Source: JAZDEY01 sp043808325 [NCBI: Candidatus Eiseniibacteriota bacterium] (lineage in GTDB: Bacteria > Arandabacterota > Arandabacteria > Arandabacterales). Taken from it: 64,000 bases of DNA. Below are positions 35,675 to 44,302 of the stretch, one piece after another (positions within the stretch are counted from its first letter, which is position 1; every line of letters begins with the position of its first letter). Both the position numbers and the translations under genes were made by a program. The stretch covers positions 18,939-82,938 of the forward strand of contig JAZDEY010000048.1 in assembly GCA_043808325.1 (NCBI GenBank), given 5' to 3'. The notes under the pieces are model-generated. The model did not search any database. It was not told the origin of the DNA and saw nothing but the letters and a program-made list of their open reading frames with translations.

Positions 35675-36043
35675 TCAATAGGTGCTCTCGCAACCGGCGC
35701 CAAGCGCGAATTCGCCGACGGGCTTGCCGCCAAGTACGTGCTCCGAATAGATCCGCCTCGCCTTGGCGGCATTAAGATCGGCGTACTTGACAGGCGGTGC
35801 GCCCGCCATCTCAACTGTCATCATAGGTTCGCGGGAACAGAAACCGGCACAGCCCGTGGTCTTTATCCTTACTCCGGATGAGCCTAACTCATTCGCAGCA
35901 CTCACCACTGCATCAAGGACTTCCTGGGCGCCCGAGGCAATACCGCAGGTTCCCATGTGGACAACGACGAGTGCCTTCTCGTGGGGGGCGTGCTTGAGGC
36001 TCGTGTGGAGAACCTTGAGGCTCTGGGCGTTCAGTTTGCTCAT
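35675..36043 (-). CDS. Thioredoxin-like 2Fe-2S ferredoxin
   Basis: 122 residues of the NuoE-like (2Fe-2S) ferredoxin family often found between nuoE and nuoF in hydrogenase operons: VVVHMGTCGIASGAQEVLD, VRIKTTGCAGFCSREPMMTV. Two Cys motifs are present; the first Cys of the classical CxxxxC is His/Met, as in this subfamily. Start at ATG 36043. Likely an electron shuttle or assembly partner for the NuoEFG-like module; it sits 28 bases ahead of the REC-NuoE gene. Confidence 0.87.
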   Translation of the reverse strand: MSKLNAQSLKVLHTSLKHAPHEKALVVVHMGTCGIASGAQEVLDAVVSAANELGSSGVRIKTTGCAGFCSREPMMTVEMAGAPPVKYADLNAAKARRIYSEHVLGGKPVGEFALGAGCESTY

Positions 36044-36130
36044 GGCGCTCACCCGCCCGGCTTGTGAGGGCAAGCCCGCTGCCCTCGGGATGTGAGCCTT
36101 CGGTCAAACGGGAGTTCCCTCTCGGCAACC

Positions 36131-36469
36131 CTATATAGTGGGCCGGACTCCGGCCTCGTAAAGCTTCACGGCGACCTGGAAAGTATCAAGGTCGGTTGTG
36201 AACAGGGTCAACTTGGCCCTGTCTGCCATGAGTATGGTGTCCTCGGGTACCTTCTTGCCTCTCACTATTATGACTGCGGAAACGTCCACCAGGTTCGCGG
36301 CCGCAGCAATGTTCTTGTGGGTCTGCACAGTGACCCAGACGTTGCCGGCCTTGGCGCCTGCCATCACGTCGCTTACCATGTCCGATATGAAGGCACCGCT
36401 GATCTCCTTGTCATGCACCTCATTGAGAGGCTTAAGTTTTAGCTTGGTCTCCAGGTCCTTAACAGTCAC
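36131..36469 (-). CDS. DRTGG-domain protein (copy 1)
   Basis: 112 residues: VKDLETKLKLKPL, ISGAFISDMVSDVMAGAKAG, AVIIVRGKKVPEDTI, LTLFTTDLDTFQV. Same stand-alone DRTGG fold as the protein at 20682 but only moderately similar. GTG start with AGGAGG seven bases upstream. Its place near the operon head supports a regulatory role (nucleotide or metabolite sensing). Confidence 0.85.
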   Translation of the reverse strand: MTVKDLETKLKLKPLNEVHDKEISGAFISDMVSDVMAGAKAGNVWVTVQTHKNIAAAANLVDVSAVIIVRGKKVPEDTILMADRAKLTLFTTDLDTFQVAVKLYEAGVRPTI

Positions 36470-36493
36470 CTTCGAGCCTCCTTGGATTGCGTT

Positions 36494-37027
36494 CTAGGTC
36501 TCCGGTGTAAGACTCAACATACCGACGTCTCTTAGGATCTCCCCCCGACAGGTCTCGGGGTTCTTCCTGAGCGAGCCGGGCAGCACCAGAATCTTCTTAC
36601 CCGGCGTGCGCAGCCGCGACGTGAAGTACGACGTGAGCACATCCAGTTTCTCTGCCGGCAGATCGATTTCGTTTCCGGACTTATAGGACAGCCCCGCATA
36701 GACCCAGATGTTCTGGCCTTCGCATATCTGGGATATGATGTTGATGTAGCAGTTGCCATCGCAGGCCATGCATTGCATCAGGCCCATCAGGTCTTCGAAG
36801 GACACAACCCTGCCGCACTTGCCGCACTTCATGTTGAACTTGATCGATTGGGCGCTCCCCGCATAGTCCCAGTAGTGGTCCCCTTCCTTGTATTCTTCCT
36901 TGGGTGCGGTCTCTTCGTAAGAGAAGTAGATCCGCGAAAGATTGCAGTGGTAACACTTCTCGGTGACGATGAAGCCGTCCTTCACATCCGTCATCTTCCA
37001 GGTGTGCGGGCACTTGTCCTGAATCAT
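36494..37027 (-). CDS. Cys-rich hypothetical protein, first gene of the Hdr/Nuo operon
   Basis: 177 residues with repeated Cys pairs: CPHTW, KCYHCNLSRIYF, MKCGKCGRVVSFEDL and QCMACDGNC. These look like zinc-ribbon knuckles or Fe-S ligands. The C-terminal third (YFTSRLRTPGKKILVLPG) lacks Cys until LRKNPETCRGEI. Start at ATG 37027 with AGAGGT upstream, 24 bases from the next gene. I do not recognise a named family. Its position suggests a transcriptional or assembly factor for the operon, which is inference. Confidence 0.65.
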   Translation of the reverse strand: MIQDKCPHTWKMTDVKDGFIVTEKCYHCNLSRIYFSYEETAPKEEYKEGDHYWDYAGSAQSIKFNMKCGKCGRVVSFEDLMGLMQCMACDGNCYINIISQICEGQNIWVYAGLSYKSGNEIDLPAEKLDVLTSYFTSRLRTPGKKILVLPGSLRKNPETCRGEILRDVGMLSLTPET

Positions 37028-37414
37028 GCTGATACCTCTGCTCGTCCCTGTATTCGATTGCCTTGACTTACTTAATTCACTCGGTCTGTCCAATCCGTTC
37101 GAGTCACTAAACTTGCCCGATTTAGGTAATTCAATTCCCTATCGGATGTACTCGATCTGGATGTGTCCAGCCCCTCGCCTGACAGATTCAGTAAGAGATA
37201 CAAGTCAAGCGTATCATAGTGAGAATAGTCGAGCTCGCGGGCAGTGTCAAGCTTCAAGCCGCGAAGGTGGGCCTGTGCCGAAACTCTGCGGAGCGATTGG
37301 CCATTCGACTCGGGCAGTATGGCTTCCCTGGCGGAACACCACTTGCAGGACAGGTGAGTATGCGATAGCATCCTGTTCGTGTGGATCGGCACAGTCCAAG
37401 GCGGTCGGTTGGAA
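37028..37414. other. Divergent intergenic region; probable promoter of the Hdr/Nuo operon
   Basis: About 390 bases, AT-richer than the surroundings near 37060-37140. On the minus strand TTGAAT, 17 bases, TTTAGT (four of six matches each) about 80 bases before the first operon gene is a possible promoter, weakly supported. No gene recognised. Confidence 0.35.
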
Positions 37415-37636
37415 ATGGAAAACCCCATCAAAGAACTCTGCTCACAGTCGGAAAAGCGCGGCCTGAAGGGCCGGGTGGTCTCCATCCGGCGTCTCGCTGA
37501 CCTAAGGGATGAGATCGAAGGCCGTCACGCCCAGGGCCTCTTCGACGAGGGCTTTCCCCGGAAAGACAGGATAGGCTGCTACGCCACCGCTTTCCGGCAA
37601 GGCCGGATACGGACTGAGAGAGGAGATGAACTATGA
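37415..37636 (+). pseudogene. N-terminal remnant resembling a double-4Fe-4S (epoxyqueuosine-reductase-like) protein
   Basis: Residues after the ATG at 37415 (ENPIKELCSQSEKRGLKGR, VVSIRRLADLRDEIEG, GLFDEGF) resemble the N terminus of QueG-like proteins with a double 4Fe-4S cluster domain, which continue for another 200 residues. Here the similarity stops after about 45 residues and the frame ends in unrelated sequence. No ribosome site is seen. The stop overlaps the ATG of the next small gene by 4 bases. Best read as a truncated gene; homology is from memory of the pattern and moderately certain. Confidence 0.45.
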
Positions 37637-37779
37637 ACAGACGCGCACTGGGGCTTCTGGGACTGTTTGGCATATTCGGAATGCTGGGAATGCTCGAAGG
37701 CCGCGAGGCCCTCTACGGTCTCTATGGGCTTTTCGGGCTCTTCGCCCTTTTTGGACTGCCGAGCCGCCCGGAGAAATAG
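37633..37779 (+). CDS. Tiny Gly/Leu/Phe-rich membrane protein
   Basis: 48 residues (start MNRRALGLLGLFGIFGMLG, middle LEGREALYGLYG, end LFGLFALFGLPSRPEK). Two short hydrophobic helices with a repeated LxGLFG pattern separated by LEGRE suggest a helical hairpin in the membrane. AGGAG lies seven bases before the ATG. Similar small membrane proteins with FGLFGL repeats are known but of unknown role. Confidence 0.6.
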   Translation: MNRRALGLLGLFGIFGMLGMLEGREALYGLYGLFGLFALFGLPSRPEK

Positions 37780-37837
37780 GGAAGATGAGCCAGACATTCG
37801 AGATAGGCATTGTCTAGCCCGATGTCAAGAAGGAAGC

Positions 37838-38404
37838 ATGATTGAGAAAACTCCGATTCTGTTCCTTGTGCGGCCAAGTCCCTTCGGGGCCTTCGCCGTG
37901 CTTTGGGAGCGCGAGCGAGGCCGGCCAAGAATCAGCCGCGTAGTGCTATCGAAGCCCAAGCGCCCCGCTCCCCAGGCAGTCAAACAGGCCTTCCCTGGAG
38001 CGCAGTCATCCTCCTGCCCCGAGATCGACGACGTCGCCCGCCAGATCGAGGCTTTTCTCGAAGGAGACAGTATCCGTTTCTCTCTCACGCTCGCCCGGCT
38101 TGATCTGTGCTCGCCGTTCCAGCAGGCGGTCCTGCGCGCCGAACACGGAATCCCGCGGGGCTGCGTGAGCACCTACTTACGGATTGCCCGCCATTTGAGG
38201 AGGCCTTCGGGGGCACGCGCCGTGGGGATGGCTCTGGCGCGGAATCCCTTCCCCATCATAATCCCGTGTCATCGGGCGATACGCACCGACGGAACCCTCG
38301 GCGGCTACCAGGGCGGGCTCGCTATGAAGCGCACGCTCCTGGAGATGGAACGCATCCAGTTCGACAGCGCCGGCCGCCTCACCACAGGCAAGTACTACTA
38401 CTGA
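37838..38404 (+). CDS. ogt: Methylated-DNA--protein-cysteine methyltransferase (Ogt-type)
   Basis: 188 residues. Suicide DNA-repair enzyme removing O6-methyl from guanine. The C-terminal domain holds the active-site motif IIPCHRAI, the DNA-binding helix FQQAVLRAEHGIPRGCVSTY with RPSGARAVGMALARNP, and the closing LGGYQGGLAMKRTLL. Length and N-terminal domain fit Ogt/MGMT rather than Ada. ATG at 37838 with AAGGAAG upstream. C-terminal extension of about 20 residues ends in GKYYY. Neighbours are gene remnants, so it is probably transcribed with the tiny membrane protein. Confidence 0.92.
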   Translation: MIEKTPILFLVRPSPFGAFAVLWERERGRPRISRVVLSKPKRPAPQAVKQAFPGAQSSSCPEIDDVARQIEAFLEGDSIRFSLTLARLDLCSPFQQAVLRAEHGIPRGCVSTYLRIARHLRRPSGARAVGMALARNPFPIIIPCHRAIRTDGTLGGYQGGLAMKRTLLEMERIQFDSAGRLTTGKYYY

Positions 38405-38546
38405 CTTAAGAACATCTCCTCACAAATGGATTTCGAAGTTCGACGCCGTCCACTTTTTCACTGGAAAATCGGAGCGCGGGGCTGCAATATAAATAGAATA
38501 TGCAAGATTCGCAAGCGATGCGCTCAGCACAGTCAATAAGCCTCGT

Positions 38547-39020
38547 TTCGTCTACGATACCCTAGACGTATGCACGCGGCTTGCCAGGCACATCCTACAG
38601 GAGCTGGCGGGATCGCGCTCGAGGGCAAGCGGCCTCCTCGCTGCCCTGATCAGTCTCATAATTCCCTTCCTCTTCCTGATGTTCACCAAGGATAAGGGCT
38701 ATCTGGTGGCCTGGCCGATCTTCGGTACCAGTAACCAGCTACTTGCCAGTCTGATCCTGCTGGCACTCTCGGTATGGCTTATCAAATCCGGAAGGAATCC
38801 GATCTATACGCTCGTCCCGATGGTCTTCATGATGGTGATGACGGTGTGGTCTCTTGTGACCCTGACCACGCCCTTCTACAAGGCGCTTCCGAGCATCGCC
38901 GGCGGCGGGATCAGCTCCGACATAGTGATTTCGGGCATTTGCGGCAGTATCCTGCTCGGCCTGAGCCTTGCTCTGGTTTGGGAAGCGGCCAAGACACTGG
39001 TGCGCAGGCGCACCGCTTGA
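38547..39020 (+). pseudogene. C-terminal remnant of carbon-starvation protein CstA
   Basis: The frame reads FVYDTLDVCTRLARHILQEL, then LFLMFTKDKGYLVAWPIFG, TSNQLLASLILLALSVWL and a hydrophobic C terminus ending in RRRTA: this is the last ~160 residues of CstA, a ~600-residue peptide/pyruvate transporter. Upstream of 38547 the match stops abruptly and no start codon or ribosome site precedes it; the first Met (38679) is inside a membrane segment. The 5' two thirds is missing, so it is a truncated gene. Confidence 0.8.
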
Positions 39021-39028
39021 TCGTCCAA

Positions 39029-40312
39029 CTACCTGTATGCCTTGACGTACTGGCGGTAGCTGGTATTGAGGATCAGGAAGGGAAGCAGATAGCGGACCCT
39101 CGCCCCCAGGCCTAACAACCGCATCGCGCAACTCCCGACGGAGTAGAACTGGTCCTCAATCCACCTGCGGCCTTCCTCCAACTCCTCAGGTGTCATCTTG
39201 GCAGGCTTGAAGACCGTGTGGGCGATGTCGTATTTCTCCCAATCGTGGTTTAGGATTCGGTTCTCTTGATTCAGCTTCTGGTAGAGCTTGGTGCCCGGAA
39301 ACGGCGTCAAGATGCCGAACTGGGCGAAGTCGATCTTGGACTTGACGATGAAATCCAGCGTGCGCTTGAAGCAGTCCTTGTCGTCGTGGTCGAATCCGAA
39401 TATGAAGGCTCCCTCGACCGAGATCCCGTGATCGTGGATCCTCTTGATGTGTTCCTTGAATTTGTCGACCACGTTGAAACCTTTGCCGACCTCCTTGAGG
39501 CAGTCGGGAACGATCGACTCAAAGCCTACGAAAACGCCTCGGCAGCCGGCCTTCCGCATCAGTCTCAAGAGCTCGAAATCCTTGCCTATGCTTATGGGAG
39601 CCTGGCATATCCATCTGATGTTCAAGGGCGCAAGCGCGGTGAAGAGCTGCTTGGCATGCGGGTGACTTCCCGCGATGTTGTCATCGACGAAGGCCACGAA
39701 TTTCGAGGCCAGGGAGCGCACCTCTTCGACCACCGACTGGACCGACCGAAACCGGAACTTGGTACCGAAGAAACGCTGGACGCTACAGAAGTCGCATCCG
39801 AAGGGACATCCGCGTGACGTCTGGACCACCGCCTTCACAAAATACCCTTTGTGCTCGAAGATGTCCCGCCTGGGCGCGAATATCTGGGAAGGATCGGGCT
39901 TAGCCCCCTTGTAGAATCGCTTCATCTTGCCGGCCTTGAAGTCCTCAAGCACCTGTCCCCACGCGCCCTCGGCTTCACCCAGGACAACCGAGTCGGCATG
40001 TTGGATGGCCTCCAGGGGCAGAGCCGATGGGTGCATTCCACCAAGGACAACCCTCGCTCCTCGAGTCCGATAGTGCTGTGCTATCTCGTAGGCTCGCGGA
40101 GCGGAGGCGGTAAGACAAGTTATCCCGACAAGATCGGGCGCATCCGAAAAGTCGAGGTCATGCATGTTCTCATCCAAGAGATTGATGTCAATGTCGGGCG
40201 GCGTGAGCGATGCAAGCACCCCGAGCGAAAGCGGTGGGATCTGGAAAGCTCTTCCGGTGAGACCCTGCTTCCCGCTCTTGCGCCTCGCGGGAGCAATAAG
40301 GGAAATCTCCAA
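39029..40312 (-). CDS. B12-binding-domain radical SAM protein
   Basis: 427 residues. An N-terminal cobalamin-binding-like domain (IPPLSLGVLASLTP, ITCLTASAPRAYEIA, VVLGGMHPSALP, VVLGEAEG) is followed by a radical SAM core with CxxxCxxC as CPFGCDFCSV and GVFVGFES; the C-terminal helical part resembles DUF4070 (TPFPGTKLYQKL). TTG start with AGGAGG four bases upstream. Such proteins carry out methylations or ring formations on lipids, hopanoids or cofactors; the substrate here cannot be told. It abuts the CstA remnant (convergent). Confidence 0.9.
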   Translation of the reverse strand: MEISLIAPARRKSGKQGLTGRAFQIPPLSLGVLASLTPPDIDINLLDENMHDLDFSDAPDLVGITCLTASAPRAYEIAQHYRTRGARVVLGGMHPSALPLEAIQHADSVVLGEAEGAWGQVLEDFKAGKMKRFYKGAKPDPSQIFAPRRDIFEHKGYFVKAVVQTSRGCPFGCDFCSVQRFFGTKFRFRSVQSVVEEVRSLASKFVAFVDDNIAGSHPHAKQLFTALAPLNIRWICQAPISIGKDFELLRLMRKAGCRGVFVGFESIVPDCLKEVGKGFNVVDKFKEHIKRIHDHGISVEGAFIFGFDHDDKDCFKRTLDFIVKSKIDFAQFGILTPFPGTKLYQKLNQENRILNHDWEKYDIAHTVFKPAKMTPEELEEGRRWIEDQFYSVGSCAMRLLGLGARVRYLLPFLILNTSYRQYVKAYR

Positions 40313-40415
40313 GCAGCCTCCTGCAGCCTCCTATCGATTCTCCGTTGCAGCCTAACAGGTCAAGTATGGGCAATCTGTGGGCGCGAGTCAAGGCCTTCGC
40401 GGTCGGGGACCGATT

Positions 40416-41669
40416 TCAGACGCTTGTCTCTTCGAGTGGTTTGTGGCGTCTGAAGCTCCAGTACAGTAGCAAGTCATAAACGATCTTCAACCCACCTGAG
40501 AAAACGAAGGGCATACCCATCAACATCGGATTCGAAAGCAGGAGCCCGGTCAAGGCGGGCGATATGGAGGCGCCCACCGAGCGCGCGATGGTCGTCACAC
40601 CGGAGGCGGCCGAACGTTCGTCGGGAGCGACCACCGCCATGGTGTAAGATTGCCGAGTGGGCACGTCCATTTGCGAGATGCTGAAACGAACCAGCAAAAC
40701 GCCGATCGCAAGATGAAGGGTCGGCATAAAGGGAACCAGGCACAGCAGCACGTTGGATGGGAGATGCGTGAAAACCATGGTGTTGATCAAGCCTATCCGG
40801 GCTGCGATGCGCGCAGCGAGGAGGCCTGAGACTCCCGCAAGAACATTCGCACCGAAGAAGATGCGGCCGAGTGTTCCAACGTCTACCCCGAATTTGATAT
40901 GGAACCAATAGGCCATGATACTCTGCACCACGAATCCGCCGCCAAAGGCGTCCAGGGCAAAGAGGCCGCTGAGTCTCATCACTATGCCCCTCGAGCGGTG
41001 GAGGCCGAAGAGATGCCGGGTTGCCCTGCCGTCCCCCGGAGCACCCGGGGCCACGGGCTGGGTGCACCCTGCTTCGACCGATTGCGACAGGAACGTGAAC
41101 ATCAGTGCAAGAGCCACGCCACCGAGGGCGTAGCCGACCAGCAGAACCCGATATGAATCGAGAGCCGAGTACCCGGACTTCTGAAGAGCGTGAGCCAGCG
41201 CCCCACCGCTCAACGATCCAAGCGCCGTGGCAAAGGCGCCCACGAGGTTATACCACGCAAATACATGGGTGCGCCGCGTGCCGGGTAGGAGCTGCGACAG
41301 CGAGGCCTGCTCGATTGAAAGAAACGGTCCGATCTCATAGCCGCTTGGGCTTATGACGCCGATGATCGCAGCGGCCATCAGTAGCACGGGATTGCGTGTC
41401 AGGACGAAAACCACGCCTCCCAGGACCATCAGGGCCGCGCCAAGAATCAGCATCCGCCGTCTGCCGATTCTGTCGGCGGAAGTGGTGATCGCAAGCGTGA
41501 CCACCGCGTCGCCAAGCAGTGTAAGCGTAAAGAGCAGCCCGATCTGGGCGCCAGTCAGACCGACTTCGGCGAGATACAGGGCCAGAGCTACTGCCAGAAA
41601 ACCGTAGACAAACATGCGCGTGATGCGGGTGGCAAAGAGAAGGGATATATCAGGTCTTGAATGCGCCAT
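40416..41669 (-). CDS. MFS transporter
   Basis: 417 residues with 12 predicted membrane segments and the MFS signature between helices 2 and 3 (SADRIGRRRMLILG). A central loop (EAGCTQPVAPGAPGDGR) separates the two six-helix halves. ATG at 41669. It follows the class V aminotransferase by 84 bases. Substrate unknown; drug or metabolite export is usual for this group. Confidence 0.87.
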   Translation of the reverse strand: MAHSRPDISLLFATRITRMFVYGFLAVALALYLAEVGLTGAQIGLLFTLTLLGDAVVTLAITTSADRIGRRRMLILGAALMVLGGVVFVLTRNPVLLMAAAIIGVISPSGYEIGPFLSIEQASLSQLLPGTRRTHVFAWYNLVGAFATALGSLSGGALAHALQKSGYSALDSYRVLLVGYALGGVALALMFTFLSQSVEAGCTQPVAPGAPGDGRATRHLFGLHRSRGIVMRLSGLFALDAFGGGFVVQSIMAYWFHIKFGVDVGTLGRIFFGANVLAGVSGLLAARIAARIGLINTMVFTHLPSNVLLCLVPFMPTLHLAIGVLLVRFSISQMDVPTRQSYTMAVVAPDERSAASGVTTIARSVGASISPALTGLLLSNPMLMGMPFVFSGGLKIVYDLLLYWSFRRHKPLEETSV

Positions 41670-41753
41670 CGGGCCCGCCTCGTCCTATCTCAGGCGACCT
41701 GCCGGGCAATCCTTCGAATGATGCCGCTGCCCGCGAGGGGCGGCGAAGACCCG

Positions 41754-42923
41754 TCAGGCGTCGACTTTGCAGTTCTTCTTAAGGGCGGCGATATCTCTGA
41801 CCGCTCCAAGCGCGGTGTCGATATGGTCTTGGGTGTTGAAGGGGCCGATACTGAGCCGAACGGTACCGTGGATCTTGTCGGTCCCATATTGCACATGCAC
41901 CAGCGGGGCGCACTGGAGCCCGGTGCGACAGGCGATGTTGTAATCGACGTCCAGCATCGTCCCCACGTCCCCTGCCTCCCAACCTTTGATATTGAAGCTC
42001 AAGACCGCGATGTGATTCTCGACGGTGTCGGCACCATAGAGAGTCACTTTGTCGATCCGGCCGAGGCCCTCGCGCAGCCTCTTGAAGAGATCCATTTCCT
42101 GCCTGCGGATAGCGCCGATCCCGCGCTCAAGAATCCACTCAAGCCCGGCGCGCAGGCCGGCTACGCCGACTATATTGAGCGTGCCGCATTCCATTCGGTA
42201 GGGGAACTCCTCCAGATGAAACGGATAGGCCGAACGCACGCCGGTACCGCCGAATCGCGTGCCGCGAATCGACACGCTCGGGTTTATGTACGAGCCTCCG
42301 ATGCCGGTTGGGCCCATCAGGCACTTGTGCCCCGTGAAGGCCAAGAGGTCTATGTTCATTTCCTGAACATCGATTCTCTCAACGCCGGCGGTCTGGCTGG
42401 CATCGACAGCGAAATGGACCCCTGCCTCGCGGCAGATCCCTCCAATTGCTCCGATCGGCTGCACCGTACCGATCACATTGGAGCCATGATTCACAATCAC
42501 CATCTTGGTATTCTTCTCGATCGCCTTTCTGATATCGTCGGGATCGACGTAGCCCTTTTGGTTGAACGGCACGTAGGTCACCTCAATCACCCCGTCGTGT
42601 TTCAGATGATGGAGCGGTCTCAGGACCGAATTGTGCTCGAGGTTGGTGGTGATCACGTGATCACCCTTTTCCAGCATGCCCTGAATGATCATATTGAGCG
42701 AGTCGCTGGCGTTGTAGCTGAAGGTCAGGTAGTTGGGATCGGTTCCGTTGAAGAACTCGGTCAGCATCTTCCGGGTACCGAGGACTATTCCCTCGGTCTC
42801 GAGGGCGGCATCGTATCCGGAGCGGCCGGGATTGACCCCATTTCTTTGATAGAACTCGTACATGTAGTCGTAGACACTCTGAGGTTTCGGAAACGTGGTA
42901 GCCGCATTATCGAGATAGATCAT
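41754..42923 (-). CDS. Class V aminotransferase / cysteine desulfurase of the EF2568 type
   Basis: 389 residues. PLP enzyme related to SufS/NifS: MIYLDNAATTFPKP start, NLEHNSVLRPL, VDASQTAGVERIDV, Schiff-base LAFTGHKCLMGPTG and the active-site Cys loop CRTGLQCAPLVH. The pattern GTVRLSIGPFNTQDHID places it in the am_tr_V_EF2568 group (TIGR01977), which in other genomes tends to accompany selenium-related genes. Here two selenoprotein genes lie in the window, so a selenium- or sulfur-supply role is tempting but inferred. ATG 42923 with AGGAG close by; 42 bases after the DsrK-like gene. Confidence 0.88.
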   Translation of the reverse strand: MIYLDNAATTFPKPQSVYDYMYEFYQRNGVNPGRSGYDAALETEGIVLGTRKMLTEFFNGTDPNYLTFSYNASDSLNMIIQGMLEKGDHVITTNLEHNSVLRPLHHLKHDGVIEVTYVPFNQKGYVDPDDIRKAIEKNTKMVIVNHGSNVIGTVQPIGAIGGICREAGVHFAVDASQTAGVERIDVQEMNIDLLAFTGHKCLMGPTGIGGSYINPSVSIRGTRFGGTGVRSAYPFHLEEFPYRMECGTLNIVGVAGLRAGLEWILERGIGAIRRQEMDLFKRLREGLGRIDKVTLYGADTVENHIAVLSFNIKGWEAGDVGTMLDVDYNIACRTGLQCAPLVHVQYGTDKIHGTVRLSIGPFNTQDHIDTALGAVRDIAALKKNCKVDA

Positions 42924-42964
42924 CTCTCCTATTGTATCTCCTCGTGGCACTTCATGGTAGTGAA

Positions 42965-44302
42965 TTATCGCTCGGAACTCTCGTGATCGCCAATCTTCCT
43001 GTCCTCCAGTACGAGGGCATCGGCTACGACCTCAGCGACTGTCTTGATCTCGACATTGAGTTTGTAAACTTGATTGAGTTCCATAAGCTGATCTACGCAA
43101 TTGTGACAGGGGGTGACCACAACCCCGGCGCCGGTTCGGCGGATCTGCTCGGCCTTGATTTCACCCACTCCGATGCGGCGGTCGCGGTATTCACTCATAG
43201 CGAGCTGTCCGCCTCCACCGCCACAACAGAAGTTGTCCGCGCGATTGGGCGTCATCTCAACGAAGTCGGTCACCGCCCTCTTGAGCACGAAGCGCTGCTC
43301 TTCGATCACCCCTCCGGCTCTGACCAGGTTGCAGGGATCGTGCAGGGTCACGCGCTTCTGGTTCCTCGAGGGGTCAAGGCGGATGCGACCGGTCCGGATG
43401 TACTCCGCTATCAACTCGACGACGGAGACCACCGGCTGAGGCGAGGCCTTCCCGATCCAGTTGGGCGCCTCCCACCTGGTCGCGCGATACCCATGGCCGC
43501 ATTCAGCCAGAACCAGCGTCTCGGCCCGTAGCTTCGCCACCTCGGCATAAAGTCTCTGGGCCAGCTCCCGGGCCTCGTCGTCACTGCCGGAGAAATATGC
43601 ATAATTGGTCACGTCGTAGCAGTCGGTAGAGATAGTCCAGGACTCTTGCGCCGCGTAGAAGATCTTGGCCTGGGCGCTGATCGAAAGAGGAAAGAACTTC
43701 GGCTCTCGCGGATTGAGAGTATATAGAACGTGTCTCCCCGGTACATCAAGCGGGATCGCGGCCCTGTCGTCTCCCACCTCCAACCGCAGGTCCTCTTCCA
43801 GCCAGCGCAGCGTATCGATCAGCTCCTCACGGGGAATAGCCATGTTGTTGCCGGAGCTGATCGCGGCATCCACGGTCGACTGGAGGCCCTTGGGCACCAG
43901 GCCCAGCTCCAGGAGCATAGCCCGGGCCGTGCGCACCAGCAGGGGGATGTCCACGCCGATCGAACAGTGAAGCGAACAGCGGCCGCACATGCTGCAGCCG
44001 CCGAAAATGACATCCACCATCTCTTCGATCGCTTTGGCATCCAAGTCCCGGGCGCCGATCCACCGAGGGGCGAGCCTGCCCAGGACCGTGTAATACCGGC
44101 GGTAGAGGCGCGCTACCTGGTCGGCTTTGTTGCCAGGAATGAACTTGGCCTCACGGTAGTGCAGGTAGTAAGTACAGGATTCGCCGCACAGCCCGCAGTG
44201 AACGCAGCTGCTGAGATGGGTACGGAGTCTGCCATTGAGCCTCTTCTCCAGCGCCTTCAGCGATTTCCTCTGCCCGGCGGTTAGGTCCCTCATTGTCGCC
44301 AC
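42965..44302 (-). CDS. TmcB/DsrK/HdrD-like Fe-S protein
   Basis: 445 residues. Two 4Fe-4S ferredoxin motifs (CVHCGLCGESC, CSMCGRCSLHC) precede CCG domains: LAECGHGYRATRW, HDPCNLVR, NFCCGGGGGQLAM, CHNCVDQL. This is the catalytic subunit type of membrane complexes such as TmcABCD and DsrMKJOP that reduce or oxidise the DsrC trisulfide/disulfide. GTG start overlapping the membrane subunit gene. With the DsrC and membrane subunit upstream it forms a compact three-gene module without DsrAB nearby. Confidence 0.88.
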   Translation of the reverse strand: MATMRDLTAGQRKSLKALEKRLNGRLRTHLSSCVHCGLCGESCTYYLHYREAKFIPGNKADQVARLYRRYYTVLGRLAPRWIGARDLDAKAIEEMVDVIFGGCSMCGRCSLHCSIGVDIPLLVRTARAMLLELGLVPKGLQSTVDAAISSGNNMAIPREELIDTLRWLEEDLRLEVGDDRAAIPLDVPGRHVLYTLNPREPKFFPLSISAQAKIFYAAQESWTISTDCYDVTNYAYFSGSDDEARELAQRLYAEVAKLRAETLVLAECGHGYRATRWEAPNWIGKASPQPVVSVVELIAEYIRTGRIRLDPSRNQKRVTLHDPCNLVRAGGVIEEQRFVLKRAVTDFVEMTPNRADNFCCGGGGGQLAMSEYRDRRIGVGEIKAEQIRRTGAGVVVTPCHNCVDQLMELNQVYKLNVEIKTVAEVVADALVLEDRKIGDHESSER

